A stretch of 64,000 nt of DNA from CAUZIB01 sp963663925. Lineage in GTDB: Bacteria > Acidobacteriota > Vicinamibacteria > Vicinamibacterales > UBA8438. The position numbers and the translations under genes were made by a program. Position 1 is the first letter of the stretch, and each line of letters begins with the position of its first letter. Under the pieces are notes generated by a model that was given only the letters and a program-made list of their open reading frames with translations, did no database searches and was not told the DNA's origin. The stretch lies in contig OZ250139.1 in the NCBI GenBank assembly GCA_965237405.1, forward strand, positions 2,046,001 through 2,110,000, in the 5' to 3' direction. This document shows, piece by piece, positions 1-7,830 of this stretch.

Positions 1-660
1 ACCGAGCATCGAGGTTAGCACCGGATCGATCACCAACAGCGCCACGGCGGCGACGCCCCCTCCGACCAGCGGCGTCACCGCACTCAGGAGCGCCACAGTG
101 GACGATGCAGCGACTCTGCAGCCGAGGTTTACCTTCGCCAGTCCGCTCTTGAGGACAATCCGGCTCGCGTCGGGTGCCCGCGGATCGGGGAGGCGTCTGG
201 CGATCCGGATGACCTCCGTCAGGCGGCGCGCTAAATCCTCCTCGCCGATCCTAATGACCGTCCTCTGCGACAGGTAGAGGAACAAAGCGCTCCCGAGAAA
301 GCAGGCGGCCGAGCCAGCGACGACGGTCCCCAGCAGCCACAGGTCTTCTCGCGCGCGCAACTCGACTCCGAACGGACCCAGCGATACGACGGCATCGGAC
401 TGGGCTTGGGCCGTGTACCAATACAACGTGCCGAGCGCGGCCGCTTGCGCACCGACGGAGAGCTGCCCGAGCGCAAACACGCCTGCGGCCGTCAGTTTGC
501 GCTCCTCGATGCCGCGCATCAACAGCCACACGAGGTTCGTCATGTAATTGGCGCCGCCGCGTATGACGGATCGTCCGATCGTCAGATGTCGCGCGACGGC
601 GTCGCGCAGCCGGCCAAGACTGTGCGAAGGCTTCTCCGTAACGGCTTCGCTTCCTGACAT
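1..660 (-). CDS. Membrane protein, ABC-exporter-like transmembrane region (3' end outside window)
   Basis: The reverse strand is open from an ATG at 660 through position 1, giving 220 residues and continuing off the left edge. The product begins MSGSEAVTEKPSH and has several hydrophobic stretches, near residues 40-47, 60-80, 100-127 and 180-220. Between them is a basic cytoplasmic-looking stretch (residues 130-160, rich in RR/RL pairs). This layout resembles the transmembrane domain of an ABC exporter; the ATPase part would lie outside the window. It starts 12 bp after the methyltransferase gene that precedes it, which in turn overlaps a glycosyltransferase relic, so the three form one leftward operon of cell-surface polysaccharide type. 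Membrane location is seen; the ABC assignment is inference. Confidence 0.6.
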   Translation of the reverse strand, partial: MSGSEAVTEKPSHSLGRLRDAVARHLTIGRSVIRGGANYMTNLVWLLMRGIEERKLTAAGVFALGQLSVGAQAAALGTLYWYTAQAQSDAVVSLGPFGVELRAREDLWLLGTVVAGSAACFLGSALFLYLSQRTVIRIGEEDLARRLTEVIRIARRLPDPRAPDASRIVLKSGLAKVNLGCRVAASSTVALLSAVTPLVGGGVAAVALLVIDPVLTSMLG

Positions 661-672
661 GGCTCGCAGGAC

Positions 673-1464
673 TCAGGCGGATGACCGGCGCCAGCTCGCG
701 GCCATCCGGCGCGCCGCGTTGGAGACGGCGCGGAGCGGGGCCGTGACATGCCAACTGGTCGAGTCGTGGCACGCACGGAGTCGTTGCCGGACTTGCCGCA
801 GCGCCATCGACGCAACCTCGATCGGCACGTTGTCGATCGCCTCCGTGTATCGAAAGACCGCATGACTGAGATCGATGTGCTCGAGGCGCTCGAAGCAAGT
901 GGCGTTGGATTCGACGACCGCCTTCTGGCATCGATGTTCGAGAATGCCTGACGTCTTCCAATAGTCGTAGTCCATGAACACAAGCCGCGTTGTTCCCGGC
1001 ACCCACGACGGCCCGAATGTCCAGAGAGCGTGAAGGAACGCTTCCGGCATCTTCGCCGCGTCGTCCACGTACACCGAGATCGGGCCGCCGTCCCACTGCA
1101 CGCCGAGCAATTCACCTTTGTGATACTCGACAGGCACTCCAAACGGCTCGAGCGTACGTCGAACGCGAGGGAGCGTGTCTTCTTCGAACGCGAGGCGCAC
1201 GCCGCATCCGGCCGCCTTCGTGATCTCGCTCCGATTCGCCTGCCATCGATCGTAGCAATGGAGCGCCACCTCTGAGGGGCGTGCTCTCTCTCGAATACCG
1301 AGCGCGAGCTGGGCTGTGCCTGCCCCGAGCCAGGTGCCGACCTCGACGATGGAGGTCCCGGCCGGAGCGTGACGGGCCAGATTCCTCAACACTGGACCGA
1401 TCTCCCTGCCGCCCATGGACGGGATTCGGTTCGCCATCGCATACAGATCCATGGAGTCTGTCAT
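673..1464 (-). CDS. Class I SAM-dependent methyltransferase
   Basis: This 263-residue protein has the nucleotide-binding motif I of Rossmann methyltransferases near residue 40 (IVEVGTWLGAGTAQLA). It has an acidic motif II-like strand around residue 70 (LHCYDRW) and a VFMDYDYWK strand near residue 165. It looks like the small O-methyltransferases or cephalosporin-hydroxylase-like methyltransferases found in glycan clusters; the substrate cannot be read from sequence. The ATG overlaps the TGA of the glycosyltransferase relic by four bases, showing former translational coupling. The last 30 residues are basic and serine/arginine rich. The gene is intact although the upstream gene is broken. Confidence 0.7.
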   Translation of the reverse strand: MTDSMDLYAMANRIPSMGGREIGPVLRNLARHAPAGTSIVEVGTWLGAGTAQLALGIRERARPSEVALHCYDRWQANRSEITKAAGCGVRLAFEEDTLPRVRRTLEPFGVPVEYHKGELLGVQWDGGPISVYVDDAAKMPEAFLHALWTFGPSWVPGTTRLVFMDYDYWKTSGILEHRCQKAVVESNATCFERLEHIDLSHAVFRYTEAIDNVPIEVASMALRQVRQRLRACHDSTSWHVTAPLRAVSNAARRMAASWRRSSA

Positions 1465-1921
1465 CGCTTCGCGGCGTCGGCCGGTTCGTCCGGGAACAGA
1501 ATACGGTCCCAGATCGGCGCGACGCGATCCAGACGGAATTCCCGCACCCGCTCACAAGCGGCATCCCCCAGCTTGCGCTGCAGTTGCTCGTCGCGCGACA
1601 GCTCTCCCGCGCACCGGCGAGGGCTTCTACGGAGCCGGTCTCGACTACCAGGCCGCTCACGCCATGCTCGATCAACCGCAAGGGGCCCGGCGACGCGTCG
1701 GACACGATGCACGCCATACGTTATCCCATTGCTTCCAGCAGCGCGTTCGGCGTTCCCTCGAAGCGGGACGGCAGCACGAACATCCGGCACCAGGTGAGGA
1801 GCGGCGTCGGGTCCGTTACGACGCCGTGAAACGTCACGCCGTCAGTCAGTCCGAGCGCCCGTACACGTATCCGCAGCTCCTCGGCCATCGGTCCGTCACC
1901 GGCGACGTGGAGCGTCCAACC
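1461..1921 (-). pseudogene. GT4-type glycosyltransferase, truncated and frame-disrupted
   Basis: The reverse strand reads as the C-terminal half of a group 1 (GT-B, GT4) glycosyltransferase. It has the hallmark GWTLHVAGDGPMAEEL strand, the VLPSRFEGTPNALLEAM motif with its donor-binding glutamate, and the IEHGVSGLVVE motif. Three lesions are visible. The 5' part is missing exactly where the insertion sequence begins at 1922. A TAA stop (plus-strand 1721-1723) replaces a sense codon directly after LLEAMG. The frame shifts near 1600-1606, after which the family's C-terminal helix (LSRDEQLQRKLGDAACERV) continues in another frame to a TGA overlapping the methyltransferase start. It would have added a sugar to a surface glycan; it cannot now make a full product. 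Confidence 0.8.
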
Positions 1922-3007
1922 GGCGTTGGTGCAGGATTGCCCGGACTCGGCGCGGGTCGTGGTCGCCGATCAGCTGGCCAGGTCGACGCTCCTGGCCGAC
2001 AATCTCAGGGTGAAGTCGAAGGTTCATCCGAAGTACAAGACCAAATATCACGGTGGGAATGGGCCGGAATATGAGCAGGCGCTCGTCCGGCGGGGCGACG
2101 TGACCCTGTGGCTCTCCGCCGAGGCGATGGATGCGTGGAGACCGGCGCCGTCGGGTCGACCGGGTGGACCGAGGACGTTCTCGGACGTGTCCATCATGAC
2201 CGCGTTGAGGCTGCGGTTGGTCTTCAGGTGGCCGTTGCGCCAGACCGAGGGCTTCGTGCGGTCCGTGCTGGCCTTGATGCGCACCGACCTCGAGGCCCCG
2301 GATCACACGACGCTCTCGCGTCGGAGTCAGCATCTCGATCTGGCACTCGATCGCATTCCGGCCCAGCGCCCTGTGCATCTCATCGTCGATAGCACAGGAC
2401 TGTCGATCGTCGGCGAAGACGAGTGGGCCGCCGTAAAACACGGGACCCGCGGCACGCGCGGCTGGAAGAAGCGGCACGTCGGTGTCGACCGCTCCGGCGT
2501 GATCGTTGCCCAGGCGGTCACGGAGCCGACAGCCGATGACGCGACGACCGGCATCAGTCTGATCGAGCAGGTGGACGGGGACATCGCGAGCGTGACCGCG
2601 GACGCCGCCTACGATACCATCGCGTTCTACGAGGCGGCCTGTGCGCGAGGTGCCCGGGTCGTGGTTCCGCCGGCCAAGACGGCGTCGGTGTCTCGGCGGA
2701 GACCACGGTCGGGTGCGCGGGATCGGACGATCACACGAGTGAAGCGACTGGGACGTCGACGATGGAAGAAGGCGTCTGGATACCAACGGCAGGCTCGCGT
2801 GGAGAACGTTGTCTTTCGCTACACATCGATCATCGGAGACGGTCTGCGAGCCCGGACGCCAGGCGGGCGGCAGACTGAGACGCTGCTCGCGTGCAACGTC
2901 TTGAATCGGATGACCGAGCTCGGTCAACCGGCGTCCTACCGCATCGGTCGCTGAGATCCGCCTTCATTGGATCGCTTCGCCTCAACGGTTCGTGTTGCAA
3001 TAACGCC
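1922..3007 (+). mobile_element. IS5-family (IS903-like) insertion sequence, copy 1
   Basis: The element is bounded by imperfect 12-bp terminal inverted repeats, GGCGTTGGTGCA at 1922-1933 and TGCAATAACGCC at 2996-3007. They were recognised by comparison with the second copy at 26368-27449, whose ends match GGCGTTGTTGCA perfectly. The length is 1086 bp against 1082 bp for the other copy. It carries one transposase gene. The left neighbour is a glycosyltransferase relic and the right neighbour an integrase relic, and no target duplication is visible, so a rearrangement has happened at this IS since insertion. Confidence 0.75.
2010..2954 (+). CDS. IS903-like DDE transposase
   Basis: This transposase of the IS5 family, IS903 group, has the DDE_5-type N-terminal region (KYKTKYHGGNGPEYEQALVR) and a catalytic Asp in LIVDSTGLSIVGEDEW. 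A second Asp lies in VTADAAYDTIAFYE and a Glu in the C-terminal ARVENVVFRY segment. I chose the GTG at 2010 because it aligns with the start of the second copy (MQSKVHPTYKTK); the open frame extends upstream to an ATG at 1926 inside the terminal repeat. About 314 residues is normal for the group. The frame is intact, so the protein may be active. It differs at many residues from the copy at 26.4 kb, so the two arrived separately. Confidence 0.85.
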   Translation: MKSKVHPKYKTKYHGGNGPEYEQALVRRGDVTLWLSAEAMDAWRPAPSGRPGGPRTFSDVSIMTALRLRLVFRWPLRQTEGFVRSVLALMRTDLEAPDHTTLSRRSQHLDLALDRIPAQRPVHLIVDSTGLSIVGEDEWAAVKHGTRGTRGWKKRHVGVDRSGVIVAQAVTEPTADDATTGISLIEQVDGDIASVTADAAYDTIAFYEAACARGARVVVPPAKTASVSRRRPRSGARDRTITRVKRLGRRRWKKASGYQRQARVENVVFRYTSIIGDGLRARTPGGRQTETLLACNVLNRMTELGQPASYRIGR

Positions 3008-3184
3008 CCTTCCCGTCGCTGGGTAAGCAGCCCGTCTCGGAGATTACGAGCGCCGACGTCCTCGACACGCTCCGGCCCATCTGGCACACGCAGCCGGACA
3101 TGGCACGACGCGTGCGCCAGCGCATCCGCGCGGTGATGGAGCAGGCCATCGTCATGCAGTATCGCGCTGACAATCCGTGCGACC
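3008..3184 (+). pseudogene. Phage-type integrase, middle fragment (left part of a split gene)
   Basis: Directly after the IS end the plus strand reads as the core-binding region of a P4-like tyrosine integrase: KQPVSEITSADVLDTLRPIW, then RRVRQRIRAVMEQAIV and YRADNPCD. The intact integrase at 7831-9096 has the matching stretch at residues 150-202. The N-terminal part is missing, replaced by the IS. Similarity stops at position 3184, and the continuation (RIGPALG and onward) is found at 9257. If 3185-9256 is removed, the two pieces join in frame at the shared DNPCD codons. Confidence 0.75.
3168..3184 (+). repeat. Candidate attL: 17-bp direct repeat, left copy
   Basis: TGACAATCCGTGCGACC here matches TGACAACCCGTGCGACC at 9240-9256 in 16 of 17 bases. 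It lies inside the DNPCD codons of an integrase gene and marks the point where that gene is interrupted. Confidence 0.55.
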
Positions 3185-3313
3185 TTAGTGGAATTCATGT
3201 AAGTCATTCTTATTTATATATTTACACTTGGCTTTCCGATCATGATTCCCTCGTTGTACCCCTCTTCCTGAACGGGAATCCACGAGACCATCCAAGCCGT
3301 CCGCGAACCGGAC

Positions 3314-3613
3314 TCAGCCAAATATCGTGAAAGCCAGCAACACAAAGAACGTGGTATTCGCGGCAACCAGCGCCGTACCCAACTTAATGTGGTTTCGTCG
3401 GGTCGCGACCGCGGCCACGAGATACACGCCGACCGGAAACAACCCCCACACGAAGAAGCCCGGTGTCAACGCGAGGTACGCCGAAGTCGGCCCGACCAGG
3501 GCCGCGGCCACCAGCAGCGGCCTTGGACGTCTGCGGGCCAGTCCGAACAAGGCCGCCAGCACGCTCAGCGCCACCGCCGGCCAGAAGAGCAAGACAGGCC
3601 AGAGATCCACCAC
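3314..3613 (-). CDS. Small integral membrane protein, unknown function
   Basis: A 99-residue protein made almost entirely of hydrophobic stretches (about residues 4-24, 31-48, 50-67 and 78-98). They are separated by a short basic loop (ARRRPRPL) and by TRRNHIK. It would form three or four membrane helices with no catalytic motif I recognise. It lies 3 bp beyond the end of the MmeI-like gene and is read in the same direction, so the two are probably co-transcribed. Whether it serves the restriction system is unknown. Confidence 0.5.
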   Translation of the reverse strand: MVDLWPVLLFWPAVALSVLAALFGLARRRPRPLLVAAALVGPTSAYLALTPGFFVWGLFPVGVYLVAAVATRRNHIKLGTALVAANTTFFVLLAFTIFG

Positions 3614-3616
3614 AAG

Positions 3617-6490
3617 TCAACCATTTGCCGTACCGGTGCCGTTCAGCGCCAGCAGCTCGCGGAGAACGTCGTCATCGGAGATATCGGCAGGCCAACCGTA
3701 CGCGGCAGCCACGGCGGCGTCAAGGGCGTCGTGTGCGTCGCCGAGCCACTGCGGGCGGGCATTGTAGAGGTTCGTCAGCGTGCGCTTCTTGAGCGCCTTC
3801 GCCGCGTCCTCGTCGCGGGGAACCGCACGCTTCGGATAGCCGGGAACCGGCTCGTCCACCCACTCGACCCATTCCGGCGGGTTGAGCCAGCGGTCGCGCA
3901 ACTCGACCAGCCGTTGGGCTTCCAGGGCTACAGCCATGGCTCGCGGGTCAGCAGCGTAGTCGGCAGCCGGGAGGTTCGGCGACAGGCCGGGCGGGAACGG
4001 GAACGTCTCGAACGTGGTGCTCGGCGTGTAGCGGGGCCGGTCTTCCAGGCTCGTCCCAAGCCGGAGCGACCAGACTTCATGGAACCGGCTGTGCAGGATC
4101 CCGAACGCCGTGTCGTCGTCGCGAGCGATGGCGATCAGTTGGCAATCTGGCAGAATCCGAGCGTCGCACCACACGAATAGTCGGTGCTTGGCAAGCCGAG
4201 CCGTCGCAATGTACCGCGAACGCTCGTCGAGCACCTTCCGCATCTTGGGATATGGACGGGCGTGGCGCCACCAGTGCTCGCGACGGGGCTTGCTTCGCTG
4301 TCCGCGCGGCGTATCCATGTAGACTTGGTAGACGCGATGCCGGACCCACCGGAAGGGCTCCTCGTAGAGCGCAGCGTCTCTCTCGGACATCGTCCACCCG
4401 AAGTCGACCACCCACTTCCCGGCCGGTCGGCGGGTCATGTCCATGCCATTCATCCACGGTCTCAGCACGTCCGCATTCGCGCGCCCGTTCGGATTCGCTG
4501 GGAGGCGGAGCCACTCCCGCGCTTGGTCGCCCTCAACGTCAAAAGGGCCGCCCTTCTCGTCACCTCTGAAGGCGACGCCGACGTTGTCCTGGAGACGCCG
4601 GACCGCCGTGAGATCAATCCCGATACCGCCGCGCCGCGCCGTCAAGTCCGCGTAGATTTCGTCCACGCACTGGCCGTCAAGCCGAGTCTCGGATACCGAC
4701 GTGTCGTCGGTACGTCCGAAGCAGACCAGTGACACTCTGACGGCCGCGCCGTCGATCACCCACGGCTCGTCACTCCACGCCTCGAAGATCCGGCGCGTTG
4801 CTGTCGCCGTCTGAAGAGCCTTCCGGTTCGCACCACCACGAATCGAATTCGTCGCTACAAGCCCGGCCCGTCTTGCCTTCCCTAGTGCGATCTGTTGACC
4901 CGCCTTCTCGAACCAGTAGCAGACAAGATCCGCTGCTCCAGATACACGACCGGCGTAGACCGGCGACATCCGCGACACATAGTCCTCGCCGAGGTGCGCG
5001 ATCAGACGCCAGCCGCCGAGAAACGGCGGGTTGCCGATCACCACGTCCGCTTCGGGCCAGTCCGGTTCCGCACCGTCCGGCGTCAGGATCGCGTCGCGGC
5101 ACTCGATGGTGTCGAGCGGCTTCAGGATCGGGTCGCGCGCCTCCGCGAAGCCGTTGCGCCGCATCCACTGGATCTCGCCGATCCAGACCGACACGCGTGC
5201 CAACTCTGCCGCATACGGGTTGATCTCAATCCCTTTGACGTTCGCGGGGCCGATCACCGGGAACGCGCGCTGGAAGCCGAGCGCCTCGGCCTCAAACTGC
5301 ACGCGGTGCTCCAGGTCCTTGAGCGCCTGGAGGGCAAGGTAAAGGAAGTTGCCCGAGCCGCACGCTGGGTCAAGCACCGTGAACGCTCGCAGCCGGTTGA
5401 GGAACGTCCGGTACCGCCGTTCGGCATCGTTTCGCCGCTTCGTGCGGGTGGCCGTCGACTTCGCGGCTTCCGCACGCTCCAGTTCGGCGGCGATCTCGGC
5501 CTTCTCCGCGGCCCACTCGGCGAGCCACGGACGGATCACTACCGGCTCGACGAGCAGCATGATCTTGTCGCGATCGGTGTAGTGCGCCCCAAGCTGGGCG
5601 CGCTTGTCCGGGTCCAGCCCGCGTTCGAATAATGTGCCGAGGATCGACGGGTCGATCTCCGACCAGTCGAGGTTCGAAGCCGCCAGCACAGCGTCGAGAT
5701 CGGGCTTCTCCAGCGGCAGCGCTGTGGCGTCGTCGAACAGTCCGCCGTTGAACCAGTCGACCGTCTCGAAACCGACCAAGCCGCCCTTGGCCATGCCTTG
5801 AAAGAGCGCCCCGGCGAGGTCGGTGAAGCGGTCCGGGACTCGCCGCGCCTGCTCCAGCATTCGCGTGAACATGTGGCCGGGCAGCAGCCCCACGTCGTCG
5901 GCGAACATGCAGAAGACCAGCCGGTTGACGAAGTGCGCGACCGCCTGCGGGTCGTCGCCCCGCTCCCGCAACGACTGCGCCACGGTCGCGAAGGACTGTG
6001 CCGCCTGCTCGGTGAGAGACTGCCGGGTCTCGCCCGGCCGAAGCCGCTCAGGGTCCGAGAACGCCCACTTGAGCCTGTCGCGCGCCGCGGCGTCGGCCAG
6101 GTCGTCCAGATCGAACTCGTAGGTCTTGCTGATGCTGTTCGTCCAGTTGGTGCGGATCCGGAACCGCAGCATGTCGGAGACGATCAGCAGCGGCGGGTTC
6201 TCCAGAGCCAGCGCGTACAGCCGCAACTGACCAAACGCGGCGTCGAGGTCGGCCCGCTTGCCCTTGTACTCCCAGGCGAAGTGGCGGCGCTTCCAGACAT
6301 CGGCCCAGCCGTCGCCGCCGGTGTCCTTGCGCGCGCCGCGCTCGAAGCAGTACGCCTCGCCGGTCGGGTCTGCCTCGGCCGGTGTCGGCTCGCCCAGAAG
6401 CCGGCACAGGTCGATGAAGTGCTCCTGTGATGCCGAGCTCTCCTTCAGCGTGGAGGCCCGCCACTTGGCGATGAACTCGTGCGGCGTCAT
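3617..6490 (-). CDS. MmeI-like type IIL restriction-modification enzyme
   Basis: This 957-residue protein appears to be a single-chain enzyme that both cuts and methylates DNA. The N-terminus has a PD-(D/E)XK nuclease centre, D64-x(9)-E74-Y-K76, the same spacing as MmeI's D70-E80-K82. A helical connector follows (ADDVGLLPGHMF near 197-208). The adenine N6-methyltransferase has SAM motif DPACGSGN at 374-381 and catalytic NPPF at 487-490. A C-terminal target-recognition region ends with a TFETFPFPPG stretch and the NLYNARPQWL helix. MmeI itself is 919 residues. The alternative is the DrmMI methylase of class 1 DISARM, but no DISARM partner is present and the nuclease residues are intact. No separate restriction or specificity gene is needed. 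It is the main cargo of the putative element. Confidence 0.8.
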   Translation of the reverse strand: MTPHEFIAKWRASTLKESSASQEHFIDLCRLLGEPTPAEADPTGEAYCFERGARKDTGGDGWADVWKRRHFAWEYKGKRADLDAAFGQLRLYALALENPPLLIVSDMLRFRIRTNWTNSISKTYEFDLDDLADAAARDRLKWAFSDPERLRPGETRQSLTEQAAQSFATVAQSLRERGDDPQAVAHFVNRLVFCMFADDVGLLPGHMFTRMLEQARRVPDRFTDLAGALFQGMAKGGLVGFETVDWFNGGLFDDATALPLEKPDLDAVLAASNLDWSEIDPSILGTLFERGLDPDKRAQLGAHYTDRDKIMLLVEPVVIRPWLAEWAAEKAEIAAELERAEAAKSTATRTKRRNDAERRYRTFLNRLRAFTVLDPACGSGNFLYLALQALKDLEHRVQFEAEALGFQRAFPVIGPANVKGIEINPYAAELARVSVWIGEIQWMRRNGFAEARDPILKPLDTIECRDAILTPDGAEPDWPEADVVIGNPPFLGGWRLIAHLGEDYVSRMSPVYAGRVSGAADLVCYWFEKAGQQIALGKARRAGLVATNSIRGGANRKALQTATATRRIFEAWSDEPWVIDGAAVRVSLVCFGRTDDTSVSETRLDGQCVDEIYADLTARRGGIGIDLTAVRRLQDNVGVAFRGDEKGGPFDVEGDQAREWLRLPANPNGRANADVLRPWMNGMDMTRRPAGKWVVDFGWTMSERDAALYEEPFRWVRHRVYQVYMDTPRGQRSKPRREHWWRHARPYPKMRKVLDERSRYIATARLAKHRLFVWCDARILPDCQLIAIARDDDTAFGILHSRFHEVWSLRLGTSLEDRPRYTPSTTFETFPFPPGLSPNLPAADYAADPRAMAVALEAQRLVELRDRWLNPPEWVEWVDEPVPGYPKRAVPRDEDAAKALKKRTLTNLYNARPQWLGDAHDALDAAVAAAYGWPADISDDDVLRELLALNGTGTANG

Positions 6491-6853
6491 GGGCGCATTC
6501 AGCGTAGCCGATGATGACCGACGCCCGCCACGGCGAGCCGATTCGCACTTGAGGATCCGAACTCACTCACCAGACCCGGAACAGGCAGCCCACGACGACG
6601 AAGACCACGACACGGAAACAGTTCGACGGGAAGGAGAAGCTGGCCAGAGCCAGCCCACGCAATGTGCCACATTGCGACTGGCGAGGGGACGCTGCGCCCC
6701 CCTCGAACCCCGTGCCGCCCGCCTGCCGCAATCGGCGCTGCTGCGGCAGGCCGGCATCAAGCTGGCATTCGAGATCCTCGCGCTGAAGGCGGGCGCGGTG
6801 GGTCGTGGTCGATCGCGCCGCCACCGCGTAGACCAAGCGCGTTCAACGCTGGT
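6491..6853. other. Intergenic stretch between MmeI-like gene and IHF/HU gene
   Basis: No complete gene is seen. It holds only a tiny integrase-like relic at about 6744-6812 (separate entry). The region just upstream of the MmeI-like start (6491-6600) should hold that gene's promoter, but I cannot name clear boxes. Confidence 0.4.
6744..6812 (+). pseudogene. Integrase core micro-relic
   Basis: The plus strand encodes RQAGIKLAFEILALKAG, which resembles the KLAFEFLVLTAGRSGEVR segment around the first catalytic arginine of the intact integrase at 7831-9096. The arginine itself is not preserved and the similarity covers only about 20 codons, so this is a weak call for a degraded third integrase copy. 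Confidence 0.3.
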
Positions 6854-7165
6854 CTACTTGGACAACGGCGGCGGGCTGGCCTGCGCCGGATCGCGGTTGA
6901 TCATCTCCTTCAGCTCCTTGCCGGGTTTGAAGTAGGGGACGCGCTTCGACGGCACGTCAACCCGGTCGCCGGTCTTCGGGTTGCGGCCCCTGCGCGGCTC
7001 GCGGCGCCGGAGGCGGAAGCTGCCAAAACCGCGCAACTCGACCTTCTCGCCCCGGTGCAGCGTCTTCACGATGTTGCGGAATACGGTATCGACGACGATT
7101 TCCGCGTGTTTCTTCGGGAGGTCGGCGACCCGCGCCACCGTCTCGACAAGCTCCGCTTTCGTCAT
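6854..7165 (-). CDS. IHF/HU family DNA-bending protein
   Basis: The 103-residue protein starting MTKAELVETVARVADL has the full HU/IHF fold. The family signature ELRGFGSFRLRRREPRRGRN is present, followed by the DNA-intercalating arm with NPKTGDRVDVP and the C-terminal FKPGKELKEMIN helix. The RGFGSF and FKPGKEL forms resemble IHF-beta. I chose the ATG at 7165 because upstream in-frame codons lack family similarity. Tyrosine integrases often use IHF to bend their attachment sites, so its place between the integrase and the restriction gene suggests a role in movement of the element, though it could equally be a general nucleoid protein. Confidence 0.85.
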   Translation of the reverse strand: MTKAELVETVARVADLPKKHAEIVVDTVFRNIVKTLHRGEKVELRGFGSFRLRRREPRRGRNPKTGDRVDVPSKRVPYFKPGKELKEMINRDPAQASPPPLSK

Positions 7166-7552
7166 GCTGCCTTGTGTCGCTGTTTGTCCTGTTCGTAAGA
7201 GGGGTGCTCCGGTAGGCGCCAAGTGCGGGCGTCGTCGCCCGGCGACGACCGGCGCGGAGAAATGATAGCAGCGGCAAGACGGTGGTCGCGTCGGCCACTG
7301 GAACGACCGCGCCACCGCGGCCGGAAGCGACGTCTCAGGCCAAGCCACGGCCGCGCACAGGCAACGCCGGCCGCCCTGGCCAGTCGGCCAGCTCCGCCGG
7401 CGACACGCGGGCGTGGACTCTCACGGTGCGGCGATCAGCCATCAGCGCACCGGGAGGATGGAGCGGGGGCGACGCCGCCCGCTCTCCCGCGAGCCGGACT
7501 CAGGCGACGCGGCAGTGGGGGTTCGAAGGGGGAGGCAACTCACCCTCGCCAG

Positions 7553-7570
7553 CCCTTGTGTACACAAGGG
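7553..7570. repeat. 18-bp perfect palindrome
   Basis: CCCTTGTGTACACAAGGG is its own reverse complement over all 18 bases. It could be a dimeric repressor or recombinase site, and lies 5 bp before a second inverted repeat. Confidence 0.6.
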
Positions 7571-7575
7571 GTATG

Positions 7576-7610
7576 CTGGCTCCTGCCATCTAACGGATGA
7601 CAGGAGCCAG
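7576..7610. repeat. Hairpin: 10-bp perfect stem, 15-nt loop
   Basis: CTGGCTCCTG at 7576-7585 pairs perfectly with CAGGAGCCAG at 7601-7610. No T-run follows on either strand, so it is not a classic rho-independent terminator. It may be a weak terminator for the integrase transcript or part of a recombination site. Confidence 0.45.
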
Positions 7611-7830
7611 TTCTGTGTCTTCTGATCGTGCCGTCCGACTCTTGCTCCCCGCCGCCCGGATCGCCTTCGTCGCTCTCCGGGATCTTCTCATGTTCGTCGT
7701 CCCGCTCGATGTCCTTCTCCGCCCGATCCGTACTGCACCTGATGCCCGTTCGCGATCTCTGCCCGACTGACTTGTTGGGGGCGGTGTGTGGTCGAGCAGA
7801 GGAGCAGGATCGGATCGGGTTCACTCGTGG

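Larger units (their letters stand above)
7166..7830. other. 665-bp gap with palindromes, downstream of the integrase gene
   Basis: I see no convincing gene. The open frames here have poor composition and no family match. The notable content is an 18-bp perfect palindrome and a 10-bp-stem hairpin, 5 bp apart (separate entries), about 220-280 bp beyond the integrase stop codon. Confidence 0.5.

Noticed and set aside
3617..6490. DISARM or BREX system around the large methylase
   Set aside because: No helicase, PLD or Pgl/Brx partner genes; the N-terminal nuclease motif fits a stand-alone MmeI-type enzyme better.
6567..6836. Reverse frame between MmeI-like and IHF/HU genes
   Set aside because: Serine/arginine-rich shadow frame; the only recognisable similarity in this DNA is the short integrase relic on the other strand.
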